From contig NZ_JANCPR020000001.1 in assembly GCF_028657195.3 (NCBI RefSeq), positions 248,001 to 312,000 on the forward strand: a stretch of 64,000 bases of DNA, read 5' to 3'. Below are positions 8,824-16,876 of the stretch, one piece after another; the first letter of the stretch is position 1, and the number at the start of each line of letters is the position of its first letter. The stretch is from Streptomyces iconiensis (GTDB taxonomy: Bacteria; Actinomycetota; Actinomycetes; Streptomycetales; Streptomycetaceae). The position numbers were made by a program, and so were the translations under genes. Below the pieces are notes generated by a model, which saw nothing but the letters and a program-made list of their open reading frames with translations, made no database searches and had not been told where the DNA came from.

Positions 8824-9516
8824 TCAGTCCTGGTCGATGCGGGCGGTGATCCGGTAGAAGTCCTGCAGCCAATGGCGGGAGATGCGGCCCGACCGGTACG
8901 GCCAGTCGACGAGGTCTGCCAGCAACCGCCCCCAGTCGATGACGGTGCCGGTGGTGCGCACCTGGTTCACCGCAGCGGGAAGGTGCAGGTGGATGCCGCG
9001 GATGCTCTGCCGAGTCAGACGATTGATGCTGCTTTCCGCGGCGCTGAGCCGCATGGACGTGCCTTTCCCCGTGACCGCGTGCCCCAGAGCGGTGCCGAAC
9101 GAGGTCCCGTACGAGGTGCCGTACGGGGCGGTCTTGGGCGGCGTATTCCCCTCTCCCCGCTCCCCGTCCTCTCGTGAAGTCTGCTTCTGGGCTGGCCCTG
9201 GTGCCTCTTCGGCGCCTTCGTCTTCGTCCTCGTCCTGGTCGGCCACGAAAGCGTGCCGCGGCTGGGCCGCGATCAGCGAGGCCACCGTGTAGTGAGCCTG
9301 TGCCGTGCGGTCATCGCACCCGTCACGCAGCAGCGGCGTGAGCAGCCGGTGCATGTCGCGTGCGCGTGGGTGGTCGAGGTCGCGGCGCAGGCCCGCGCGC
9401 AGGGCGGCGCGGGCCCCGGGATCGTTGCGGCACAGGCGCTCGATGTGGTCGGTGAAGGCGAGGCAGGCGGCACGCTTGCGGTGCGGCTTGCTCTCTTCGG
9501 GGGCTTGGGTGGTCAC
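8824..9516 (-). CDS. cse2: Cse2/Cas11, Cascade small subunit, with acidic insertion
   Basis: Cse2 dimerises along the belly of Cascade and stabilises the R-loop. The protein has 230 aa. Conserved helical parts include FTDHIERLCRNDPGARAALR, HRLLTPLLRD and the C-terminal INRLTRQSIRGIHLHL... RLLADLVDWPYRSGRISRHWLQDFYR. Between about residues 95 and 150 it has an insertion: an acidic DEDEDE stretch, a polar segment and short repeats of the YGTS/FGT type. That makes it longer than most family members (about 160-200 aa). It lies 28 bp after cas8e. Confidence 0.93.
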   Translation of the reverse strand: MTTQAPEESKPHRKRAACLAFTDHIERLCRNDPGARAALRAGLRRDLDHPRARDMHRLLTPLLRDGCDDRTAQAHYTVASLIAAQPRHAFVADQDEDEDEGAEEAPGPAQKQTSREDGERGEGNTPPKTAPYGTSYGTSFGTALGHAVTGKGTSMRLSAAESSINRLTRQSIRGIHLHLPAAVNQVRTTGTVIDWGRLLADLVDWPYRSGRISRHWLQDFYRITARIDQD

Positions 9517-9544
9517 GTCCTGTCCTCGGGTTGGCGGGGGAGGG

Positions 9545-11143
9545 CTACGACTTCTTCTTCCTCCTCTGCTCCATCGCCTTGAGCGGGTCGCTTCGGGCAG
9601 CGAGGATGATCGACTTTGCTCCGGTCACGGCCTTCGCGCCCCGCGGCGTACGTGTCACAGAGTCGGTCACCGCCTCGTACGCCTCCAGCGCGTGCCGCGC
9701 GAAGGCCCGGCACGTCGCCTCGAAATCGAAGCCGGAGTCTGCGGCACCCTCTGCCCGTGTCAGGCGCCGGAAGCGGGCCCAGAACTCCTTCTCCGCCGCG
9801 GGCCAGTACCGCGCGGCGACCGCGTCGAGCCAGGCTCCGGGATCGTTCTTCTTGTCGTCCGTGTACCCCAGCCAGGCCCTCTTCGTGGCGTACTCCAGCC
9901 GGCCTCCGAAGAGTTCGCCGAGTTCCCGGAGCTGGCGTACGGGACGCTCGGTACTCACCGCGGCTTTCTCCGCTCGGGAGAGGAGCACCGGGGTGACGGA
10001 ATCGACGTATTGGTAGTTCGCCGCCTGGGCGGCGTCCTGTTCGAAGCCGAGCGCGCGCACCCGCAGGTACTCGCTGACGTCGAAGGCGTGATCCATGACC
10101 TTCGGCTGAAGAGGGCTTTCGTCGTCCAACTGCTTGAGGAGAAGGGCGTCGATGTCCCGCCACAGGGACCGGGAGGAGCGGGCGTAGCGGGGGTAGGTGT
10201 TCCCCTCCTGGTCGAAGTCCCAGATCAGGTAGTCGTCTTGGGGCCGGAGCCGCTCGGCGTCGTAGGCCCAGGTGATGTACGCGTCGGCGATATGCTCGCC
10301 GTCGTCGGCGGGCACGAGATACAGCGCGTGCTGCGAGCAGGCGGTGAGCCGTGAGCAGGGCCCTTGTGGTTCGGGCATCGGTTTGAGCGGGTCGGAGAGG
10401 GTGTCGCGCTCCCAGGGACACAGGTCGGTCTCCCGGCTGACGTCGCTGTCCGGCGGGGTCAGGCCGGCGAGCAGCGTCAGGAAGAGGTTGTCGCACTCGG
10501 GGTGGTACGACAGTGCCGCCCGCAGCGGTGATGCCTTCGCGTAGTGATGGCTCACCGTGCCGACCGTACGAGTCGAGCAGGTACCAGGGGCTCCCCAGTA
10601 GTGCCAGGTCAGCAGCGCCAGCGCTGCTTGCGAGAGGCCGGGGAACAGGAGCTTCTCGCTGTTCCAGTGCCCGAACCAGGAGTGGTTGTTGCCCGCTGCC
10701 CGGCTCATGACCAGCTTGTTGACCCCGGCGGTGTTGGTGCTGTCGCACTGCTGAGGAAGGCGGGGGTCCTGGAGCCAGGGGCGCTCGCTGTCGAAGAGAC
10801 CGAAGCGGTGACGCCACTGAGTGAAGTAGCCGTCGATACCCGGCCGGTGGCCCTTGGGGAGTTCGATGCTCTGCTCGGGAAAGCCCTGGTCGAGGATCTC
10901 CTCCCGCCGGTCGCCCCAGCTTCCCGGCCCGGCCTCGTCCAGGCCGGTGATCCGGGCGGTGAGCGCGTACAGCAGGCGCAGCAGCGCCGAGTGGGCGGGG
11001 GCTTCCGGGACGAGGAGGGTGCGGATGTCACGGGCACGCAGGAACAGCTCCTTGAGGCCCACTTCCGGTGGACCTGACTTTCCCTTCACCCACGCGACCG
11101 GGATCCATGGCTGGTCGATCAGATCGGATGCAGGCGTGGTCAC
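9545..11143 (-). CDS. cas8e: Cas8e (Cse1/CasA), Cascade large subunit
   Basis: Cas8e recognises the PAM, starts DNA unwinding and recruits Cas3. The 532-aa sequence starts at GTG 11143, preceded by a GGGGGGAAG ribosome site; a longer frame upstream is unsupported. Recognisable blocks are DLIDQPWIPV, the conserved FTQWRHRFGLFDSERPWLQDP region, the NKLVMSRAAGNNHSWF segment and the C-terminal four-helix bundle (KEFWARFRRL ... FARHALEAYEAV). It is the second gene of the operon, 65 bp downstream of the atypical cas3. Confidence 0.95.
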   Translation of the reverse strand: MTTPASDLIDQPWIPVAWVKGKSGPPEVGLKELFLRARDIRTLLVPEAPAHSALLRLLYALTARITGLDEAGPGSWGDRREEILDQGFPEQSIELPKGHRPGIDGYFTQWRHRFGLFDSERPWLQDPRLPQQCDSTNTAGVNKLVMSRAAGNNHSWFGHWNSEKLLFPGLSQAALALLTWHYWGAPGTCSTRTVGTVSHHYAKASPLRAALSYHPECDNLFLTLLAGLTPPDSDVSRETDLCPWERDTLSDPLKPMPEPQGPCSRLTACSQHALYLVPADDGEHIADAYITWAYDAERLRPQDDYLIWDFDQEGNTYPRYARSSRSLWRDIDALLLKQLDDESPLQPKVMDHAFDVSEYLRVRALGFEQDAAQAANYQYVDSVTPVLLSRAEKAAVSTERPVRQLRELGELFGGRLEYATKRAWLGYTDDKKNDPGAWLDAVAARYWPAAEKEFWARFRRLTRAEGAADSGFDFEATCRAFARHALEAYEAVTDSVTRTPRGAKAVTGAKSIILAARSDPLKAMEQRRKKKS

Positions 11144-11208
11144 GCGTCTTCCCCCCTGGTCGAAGCGTGCACCGAGTCTAGGCGTGGGGACGCGAGTGGC
11201 GTGGGTCG

Positions 11209-13935
11209 TTACGGCAAGTGCTCGATCTCCAGGCCCAGGTGGCTCATACGGAAGTGGTGAGTCGGGGTGGTGTGCTCCCACCGGTCGTCCACAGGGTCCA
11301 AGTGCAGGCGGAGCACGGCCTTGAGGGCTGCCATGTCGTGCCAGGTGCGGTTGGCGTCGCCCTCCACGCCCTGCAGGAGCCGTTTGGGTACCGGCACCAG
11401 ATAGGGCACGAACTGAGCCGGGTTCGGCTTCTTCTTGCCTGGAGGGCCGGTCTTCTCCTCAAGGACGCCGTCTTCCAGGAAGTACACGTCCTGTCCCTGC
11501 TTGTTGTAACCGGAGTACAGGCACACCACCTGCACCATCTCCCCGCCGAGTACGCGCGTGAGCAGCTCAGGGCCCATCCCCGGGTGGTAGCGGCTCAGTT
11601 GGCCAAGGTCGCCCTCAAGCTCTCGCGGCCCGGGCACTGCCGCCCAGCCCGCGGTGCCGCTGCCTGCGCGTTCCCGGACCGTGCGCCGGTTGTCCAACTG
11701 CCGTAGCTCACGCGCCACGGCGTCCTCCAGCCCGTCGACGAGTTCGTCGGCGTAGACCTCGTCCAGCAGCAGTGGCCCTTCGTCGGGCAGGGACACCGTG
11801 CGGCCGGCCCCGAGGAGTTCGGCGGTACGCCGCACCAGCCCGGCGTCGTCCAGGGCGGAAGCCGCGCCCGCCCCCAGCACCAGGAGCCGCGGCGCGTCGC
11901 CGGCCCGCTGTTCCGCGCGGATCAGCAGGTCAGCGAGGGGCGCGGGCCCCGAGACGACGAGGTCGAAATGCAGGCCCTGGACATGCTGCAGCATCGGCGT
12001 CGTCACCAGCACCGAGGGCCCCGGAGCCCCAGAGGTACGGGCGAAGACGCTGCGGCAAGCGGCGAGCCGCTGCCATCGGTCCTTGTTGCACATCTGCTCG
12101 TGGACCAGGCGCACGTCGAAACCGGGCAGGTCCTCTTCGAGCTGCCGGAACATGCGGATGGCTTCCTCGGGGGAGGACTGATAGACGACGGCCGCACGCT
12201 TGCCGGTCGCGGCCATCCGTGCAAGAGCCGCCCGGACCTCGTCGTATGGCGTCCCATCGACGACCTCGATGCTGAGCGTGACGGCACGGTCGGGCGCGGC
12301 CGGCTGCTCGCAGGCGTGCTCGGCGCCGGACCGCGCATCCACGAACGACCACCCGGGCAGCCGACGAGGCTGCTTCACCGGCTCCTTGCTCTCTCCAGCG
12401 CCACGGCGGTACGCCGCCAGCATTGCGTCTACCGACTTGTCCGCCGTCGCAGTAGCAAGCACCACCGGGATGCGCAGGGCAGCAGCCCACTCCAGGAACC
12501 GCAGCATCAGCTTCTGCCCCCAAGCGCCGCGAGCATGCGCTTCATCGACGACGACGACCTTGCCGGAGAAGGCGAAGAGTCTCATCACGTTGAACGCCAA
12601 CGGCAGCATGGACTGCAGCAGTTCGTCGACCGTCCCGGTACCCAGCGGGGCCAGGAGCGCGCGGTGCCGGTAGTTGAGCCAGCTGTTCGCCGTCGGGGCC
12701 CACCCCTCGCCAGGCTCCCCACCGATTCCGCCCGTCGCACTGGCCCGCGCCCACGCACCCGCCGCCTCAGCCGGATTCAGCCGCGAGGAACTGTGAAGCA
12801 GGAGCGACTGCCAGGGACCGGTGAGTGCCTGCTCAGCGAAGGCGTGCACCTGTCCCATGTGGCTGTCGGCCGCCGACCCGGTCGGCAGGGCGTAGAAGAG
12901 ACCCCGTGCGCCGACCGCATGCCCCAAGACCGCCGCAGCGTGGAGAGCCGTTCTCGTACGGTCCTCTCCCGGCGGGGAGCTCACTACAGCCATGCCCGGC
13001 CCGTGCGCGGCCACGAGCCCGGGCAGCTGGCGGGCCAGACTTCCATGAAGCTCGGCCTCGTCTTCGTACCGCGACGGGCCCGGAGGCCGGGCGAAGCCCG
13101 TCCCCAGCAGCTCCGTCTGCCGCACCAGCCGGGGTGCCGCATCGCGGGCGACCTGCCAATAGGAGTCCAGGTCTTCAGGAGTCCCGGCCCATCCGACCTC
13201 CCTGAGCCGGGTCTGGATCTCGTCCTCGATACTGGCCAGCCAGTCCGACAGCATCACCAACCCCGTCAGGACCACGGCCGCTCCGGGTGTCATCCGCCCC
13301 TGTGGAACCACCTGCGCCCCGACCACCCTGCGCACCTCGGCGAAGTGGATCCGCCGCTGCTCCTCCCAACCTCCCACGCCCAGACCGGGGTGACGCGCCG
13401 CCGGGCACCGGGAGTCCTTGTCATGCAGTACCGGGTGGTATCGGCCCCCGTGTCCGCCAAGGAGCTGGGACACCGCGTGGCTGAGCCGCGTCTGCGGACG
13501 CCGCTTCGATGACGGATAGCCGATCTCCTGGAAGAGCCCCACCAGCCACCAGTGCGCCGCCGCCTCATGTGACTGCCTGTCCTCCGTGGCGCGGGTATCG
13601 AACGCGTACGCCGCCTGGTCGCCCAATTCCGCCGCGAGCAGCGTCCCGTCCGCGTTCTTCGGGCCATGCCGATGCAACTGGAACGGCACGCTGATCTTCC
13701 CGATGTCATGAAGCCCCGCCCAGAACGCCGCGAGCGCCCGCGCCTCCGCCTCCGGAACCTGCAGCGCCTCCGCCACCATGCTCCGCTGGTGCGCCGTCAG
13801 CAGCTCGTCCCAGATGACCTCGGCGACGGCCGCCGTGTCCAGGAGATGGCAGATCACGGGATGCGTGTTTTCCGCGAGGCGGGCGTTCTTACCCAGCTTC
13901 CGGGCCTTGCCCCAGAGTCGGGAGTCCAGAGGCAT
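11209..13935 (-). CDS. cas3: Cas3-family protein with intact HD nuclease and altered helicase motifs
   Basis: This 908-aa protein heads the Cascade operon. The HD nuclease looks complete: H30 and D33 in HLLDTA, H76-D77 in WAGLHDIGK, LLGGHGGRYHP and a later SDWL aspartate. The helicase has full length and a DEAH box (VVVVDEAHARG), but other motifs differ from active Cas3. Walker A reads PPGEDRTRT where the truncated copy has APTGEGKT. Motif Ia reads ALPTGSAADSH, motif V reads TTPMLQHVQGL in place of TQ..EQSLD, and motif VI reads EQRAGDAPR in place of QRAGRxHR. ATP hydrolysis is therefore doubtful. The long uninterrupted frame argues against simple decay. It is possibly a nuclease with a non-translocating helicase. 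Confidence 0.9.
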   Translation of the reverse strand: MPLDSRLWGKARKLGKNARLAENTHPVICHLLDTAAVAEVIWDELLTAHQRSMVAEALQVPEAEARALAAFWAGLHDIGKISVPFQLHRHGPKNADGTLLAAELGDQAAYAFDTRATEDRQSHEAAAHWWLVGLFQEIGYPSSKRRPQTRLSHAVSQLLGGHGGRYHPVLHDKDSRCPAARHPGLGVGGWEEQRRIHFAEVRRVVGAQVVPQGRMTPGAAVVLTGLVMLSDWLASIEDEIQTRLREVGWAGTPEDLDSYWQVARDAAPRLVRQTELLGTGFARPPGPSRYEDEAELHGSLARQLPGLVAAHGPGMAVVSSPPGEDRTRTALHAAAVLGHAVGARGLFYALPTGSAADSHMGQVHAFAEQALTGPWQSLLLHSSSRLNPAEAAGAWARASATGGIGGEPGEGWAPTANSWLNYRHRALLAPLGTGTVDELLQSMLPLAFNVMRLFAFSGKVVVVDEAHARGAWGQKLMLRFLEWAAALRIPVVLATATADKSVDAMLAAYRRGAGESKEPVKQPRRLPGWSFVDARSGAEHACEQPAAPDRAVTLSIEVVDGTPYDEVRAALARMAATGKRAAVVYQSSPEEAIRMFRQLEEDLPGFDVRLVHEQMCNKDRWQRLAACRSVFARTSGAPGPSVLVTTPMLQHVQGLHFDLVVSGPAPLADLLIRAEQRAGDAPRLLVLGAGAASALDDAGLVRRTAELLGAGRTVSLPDEGPLLLDEVYADELVDGLEDAVARELRQLDNRRTVRERAGSGTAGWAAVPGPRELEGDLGQLSRYHPGMGPELLTRVLGGEMVQVVCLYSGYNKQGQDVYFLEDGVLEEKTGPPGKKKPNPAQFVPYLVPVPKRLLQGVEGDANRTWHDMAALKAVLRLHLDPVDDRWEHTTPTHHFRMSHLGLEIEHLP

Positions 13936-13955
13936 GCGGCTCCTTCACGCGATGT

Positions 13956-13975
13956 GGTGCAGGTGCACCTGCACC
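13956..13975. promoter_or_regulatory. 20-bp perfect palindrome upstream of the cas operon
   Basis: GGTGCAGGTGCACCTGCACC is perfectly self-complementary. It sits 20 bp upstream of the operon cas3 start, in the divergent region shared with the small gene at 14225. Its position suggests an operator for a dimeric regulator of cas expression; the regulator is unknown. Confidence 0.55.
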
Positions 13976-14063
13976 GATGCGCGGCGGACACACCGCACCC
14001 GCACTTCCTCACCTTGGCGCGATGACCTTCCGGTGGCCGACGACGGGCGTGCACTCATTCACG

Positions 14064-14092
14064 TTGGCGCCGGCACCGGTGCCCCGTAGAAT
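14064..14092 (+). promoter_or_regulatory. promoter of the 39-codon gene
   Basis: TTGGCG (14064-14069), a 17-bp spacer and TAGAAT (14087-14092) fit a housekeeping-sigma promoter well. The spacer contains the palindrome GGCACCGGTGCC (14072-14083), a possible operator. Transcription would start near 14099, about 125 bp before the ATG. Confidence 0.55.
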
Positions 14093-14224
14093 ACGCACTG
14101 CTGCACGCCTCCCCGGGAGGTGCGCGGAATCGCAACGGCCATCCAAGCGACGGCGGTTCGGGACAAGGCCACGACCCTCCCCGAGGGACGCGGACCCCTC
14201 GGAGCGTCACAACTTGGAGGGTTC

Positions 14225-14344
14225 ATGTCCCTATTCCTGCACAAGTTCATCCTTCGCCGCGAGGTCCTCCTTGAGGGCTCACGGCTGGTGGTCAGCACGG
14301 CACTCCGTGTCCTGATCCACGAACTCGTCAGCTGGCTCATCTGA
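14225..14344 (+). CDS. small 39-aa hydrophobic/amphipathic peptide, CreT-like candidate
   Basis: I do not recognise the family. The frame starts at ATG 14225, five bases after GGAGG, and encodes MSLFLHKFILRREVLL followed by a hydrophobic helix-rich tail ending HELVSWLI. A good promoter lies upstream and a 10-bp GC-rich hairpin follows the stop by 5 bp, so it is probably expressed as a single small gene. Codon 3 is CTA, a rare leucine codon in Streptomyces. It lies between the cas operon and a pair of degenerate CRISPR repeats. That position and size recall CreT toxins, which are repressed by a CreA crRNA-like RNA plus Cascade. That role is inference. Confidence 0.55.
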   Translation: MSLFLHKFILRREVLLEGSRLVVSTALRVLIHELVSWLI

Positions 14345-14349
14345 GCCAA

Positions 14350-14376
14350 GGTGACGGGCTCCGGGGGCCCGTCACC
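14350..14376 (+). terminator. hairpin after the small gene
   Basis: GGTGACGGGC and GCCCGTCACC form a perfect 10-bp stem with a 7-base loop, starting 6 bp after the stop codon. There is no U tract, which is common for Streptomyces terminators. Confidence 0.65.
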
Positions 14377-14450
14377 CCTCCCGCGTCTGAACCTCCGCAT
14401 CACATCTGACACGTCACTCTTCGCAGGGCCCCGACGGCGGTCTCCGAGTC

Positions 14451-14540
14451 CTGCTCCCTGCGCAGGCGGGGGTGAACCGGCCGCTGCGGAGACCGGGGTC
14501 CTCGCGGTGCAGCGCTCCCCGCGCACGCGGAGAGCGCGCT
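14451..14540 (+). CRISPR. relic: two degenerate type I-E repeats around one spacer (CreA-like candidate)
   Basis: 14451-14479 matches the array 2 repeat (starts CTGCTCCCTGCGCAGG, ends GGGTGAACCG) with 3 differences. After exactly 32 bp, a second copy at 14512 keeps GCGCTCCCCGCGC but diverges in its 3' half. There it forms a strong hairpin (GCGCTC and CCGCG pairing with CGCGG and GAGCGC). The spacing is exactly 61 bp. Only two repeats are detectable. This could be a decayed array or a minimal crRNA-like antitoxin gene. Its repeat orientation is opposite to what the adjacent leader copy would predict. Confidence 0.75.
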
Positions 14541-14673
14541 TCGCGACCTGCGGTTTCCAAGTCGCCTCGGCAGTCCCTGACTTCAGCCACGTCCGTCGCC
14601 CGGCCATGTTGTTCAGAGGGCTGTGGTGGAGTACGCGGTATTCGTATCGGGAAAGCCGGGTTGAAAATGATCG
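14541..14673. promoter_or_regulatory. second copy of the array-1 leader / cas3 5' region
   Basis: This is homologous to 3836-3970: the same TCGCGACCTGCGGTTTC start, a shared block ending GGAGTACGCGGTATTCGT, and the final ATGATCG of cas3. The cas3 body is missing and cas7 sequence follows directly at 14674. The deletion therefore removed everything from the third cas3 codon to the middle of cas7. Confidence 0.7.
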
Positions 14674-14924
14674 GCCGCGGCCTTCCTCGACGCGTTCATC
14701 GTCTCGATGCCTTCCGCGAAGAAGACCTTCACCGCCCCCAACACCGCACCCGACCTGGTCCACGTGGCTGTCCGCTCCGACCGCCCGCTCCCCCTGGCCG
14801 CCGCGTTCGAGAAGCCGGTGCGGGCCGAGGCAAGGGACGGGCCCGCATGTCACGCGAAGCCCTCAGCAGCTACGCCGACCGTATCCACACCCTCCTCGGG
14901 GGACAGCGGCGTCCTGCGCGCGCG
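14674..14924 (+). pseudogene. cas7e remnant (locus B)
   Basis: Translated pieces match the C-terminal third of the intact Cas7e. FLDAFIVSMPSAKK and APDLVHVAVRSDRPLPLAAAFE correspond to LLSFIESLPQAKK and LPHLVHVAVRSDRPLSFAAAFE. Then, in another frame, LSSYADRIHTLLGG corresponds to the last helix region. It has no start, a frameshift near 14840 and no proper end, so it is non-functional. It shows that locus B once had its own Cascade genes. Confidence 0.8.
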
Positions 14925-15064
14925 ACCGTGTCTTCCGCTCCCTCCCCGCCTACACCACCAGCCGTGCCCTCCCCGCCGACCTGTGCGGCGGCTACGGCAC
15001 GGACTACCTCGACGCCCTCACCACCTACCTCCACTGCTTCCGCCCCGAAGGGAGCGCCTCATGA
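14925..15064 (+). pseudogene. cas5e C-terminal remnant (locus B)
   Basis: About 45 codons match the Cas5e C-terminus (CGGYGTDYLDALTTYLHCF against EGFGTGYLEKLQTYIDTYF). The stop still overlaps the cas6e ATG in the ATGA arrangement of an intact operon. The N-terminal four fifths are missing. Confidence 0.8.
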
Positions 15065-15813
15065 CCACCCCGGTCGCCACCGGCAGTGGCACCACCACCC
15101 AGCAGGCATGGCTGACGCGCCTACTCCTCAACCCCGGACACCGACAGGTCCAGTTCGACCTCGCCAACGCCGCGGGGCTCCACCGCCGCCTCATGAAGCT
15201 CGTGCCCGACGGACTCGGAGAAAGCCCCCGGGCCCAGGCCGGTCTTCTCTTCCGGCTCGACACCCAGGGTGCCGTGACCGCGCTGCTGGTCCAGACCCGT
15301 ACTCCCGTGGACACCAGCCGCCTGCCCACCGGCTACGCGCAGGCACAGACCCGCGACATGGGGCCCATGCTCACTTCCCTGCGCCCCGGACTCCCGCTGC
15401 GCTACCGCTTCTTGGGCAACACCATTCGCCGCTGCGGCCGTAACAGCACCGTCGGCCGCTGGAAGCAAGCCGTCCCCCTGCACGGGGACGACGCCGACCA
15501 GTGGTGGATCGAGCGCGCGACCGGCGCCGGCCTGGTCCTCAACACGCTGGCGTCGGAGCCGGCGCAGGCTCTCGCGGCCTCCCACCCCGTCAGCTCGGAA
15601 AGCCCAGGCAAGAGCGGTCCACAGACGGCAGGCGCAGGACGGGGAGCCAAGGGGAGCACCGTCCGTATCGAGCACGCGGCCACGCTCTTCCAGGGCACCG
15701 CCACCGTCCAGGACCCGGCCGCCCTGCGTGAGGCCCTGCTCAAGGGCATCGGACGCAGCAAGTCCTATGGATGCGGACTGCTCAGCCTCGCGCCCGCCGG
15801 ACGCGACGGGTAG
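15061..15813 (+). CDS. cas6e: Cas6e crRNA-processing endoribonuclease (locus B)
   Basis: This 250-aa Cas6e is clearly related to the copy at 6143 but diverged from it. It has the FDLANAAGLHRRLMKLVPDG block with the likely catalytic H41 and the C-terminal loop GIGRSKSYGCGLLSLAP. ATG 15061 is chosen because it overlaps the cas5 remnant stop. It is followed after 6 bp by cas1. It presumably processes the array 2 transcript. With its own Cascade lost, its crRNAs could only be used if they load into the Cascade of locus A. Confidence 0.94.
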   Translation: MTTPVATGSGTTTQQAWLTRLLLNPGHRQVQFDLANAAGLHRRLMKLVPDGLGESPRAQAGLLFRLDTQGAVTALLVQTRTPVDTSRLPTGYAQAQTRDMGPMLTSLRPGLPLRYRFLGNTIRRCGRNSTVGRWKQAVPLHGDDADQWWIERATGAGLVLNTLASEPAQALAASHPVSSESPGKSGPQTAGAGRGAKGSTVRIEHAATLFQGTATVQDPAALREALLKGIGRSKSYGCGLLSLAPAGRDG

Positions 15814-15819
15814 GCGCTC

Positions 15820-16809
15820 ATGTCCTCTGCCCCGCACACCAAGGCGACCGCCCGCCGTCGCATCGCCGCCCCCACCCTCGCCATGCTGCCCCGCTTCGGC
15901 GACTCCCTCTCCTTCCTGTACGCCGACGTCGTCCGCATAGTCCAGGACGACACCGGCATCAGCGCCGAGACCACCTCGGCCGACGGCGAGACCACCCGCG
16001 TCTACCTGCCCACCTCCGCGCTCTCCTGCCTCCTGCTCGGGCCGGGCACCTCCATCACCCAGCCCGCGCTCTCCACCCTCGCCCGCCACGGAACCACGGT
16101 GGTCTGCACCGGCTCGGGCGGAGTCCGCTGCTACTCCGCCACCACCCCCGCCTCCCTCACCACCCGCTGGCTCGAACACCAGGTACACCGCTGGAGCGAC
16201 ACCGAACGGCGCCTCGCCGTCGCGCGGGAGATGTACCTCATGCGCTTCCAGACGCGGGTACCGCCCAGCACCGAGCTGGCAAGTCTGCGGGGGATGGAGG
16301 GACAGCGGATGAAAGCCCTCTACAAACTCCTCGCCCAGCAACACCGCATCGGCCGCTTCCGCCGCGCCTACGACCCCGACTCCTGGGACACCCAGGACCC
16401 GGTCAACCTGGCCCTCTCCTCGGCCAACACCTGCCTCTACGGCATCGTCCACGCCGCACTCACCGCCCTGGGCTGCTCACCCGCGCTCGGCTTCGTCCAC
16501 CAAGGGGCCCAGCTCGCCTTCGTCTACGACGTCGCCGACCTGTACAAGGCCGAACTCACCGTGCCGCTGGCCTTCTCGCTGCACGACTCCACCAACCCAG
16601 AAGCGGAAGCCCGCCGCCGCTTCCGCCAAGAGCTACGTCTCTTCAAGCTGCTGCCACGCATCGTGAACGACGTCCAGACCCTCCTCGCCCCCGAAGAAGC
16701 CGACCCGCTGCCCGACGGACAGGCCGTAGACATGGTCAACCTGTGGGACCCCACCAGCGGCTCCGTGCCCGCAGGCGTCAACTACGCGGACCACGAGGAC
16801 CAGGCGTGA
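15820..16809 (+). CDS. cas1: Cas1, type I-E integrase for spacer acquisition
   Basis: Cas1 with Cas2 inserts new spacers at the leader-repeat junction. The 329-aa protein has the type I-E catalytic residues at the right spacing: E160 (RGMEGQRMK), H227 (GFVHQG) and D240 (YDVADLYK). The distances of 67 and 13 residues equal those of E. coli Cas1 (E141, H208, D221). It is the only cas1 in the window, so any adaptation of arrays 1 and 2 would rely on it. Confidence 0.97.
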   Translation: MSSAPHTKATARRRIAAPTLAMLPRFGDSLSFLYADVVRIVQDDTGISAETTSADGETTRVYLPTSALSCLLLGPGTSITQPALSTLARHGTTVVCTGSGGVRCYSATTPASLTTRWLEHQVHRWSDTERRLAVAREMYLMRFQTRVPPSTELASLRGMEGQRMKALYKLLAQQHRIGRFRRAYDPDSWDTQDPVNLALSSANTCLYGIVHAALTALGCSPALGFVHQGAQLAFVYDVADLYKAELTVPLAFSLHDSTNPEAEARRRFRQELRLFKLLPRIVNDVQTLLAPEEADPLPDGQAVDMVNLWDPTSGSVPAGVNYADHEDQA

Positions 16810-16876
16810 TGCGCCCAGCACCCGCCGAAGCCCACCCAGAGACCGCCAAACCCTTGCCCGACAAAGGCCGCCAACA

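Noticed and set aside
14172..14225. AAG followed by GCC as a possible PAM and seed for the relic spacer, upstream of the small gene
   Set aside because: The match breaks at the fourth seed base and does not extend; not enough to claim targeting.
14472..15443. A 323-aa plus-strand frame over the locus B remnants
   Set aside because: It runs in the wrong frame for cas7, cas5 and cas6, whose family motifs are visible in the other frames.
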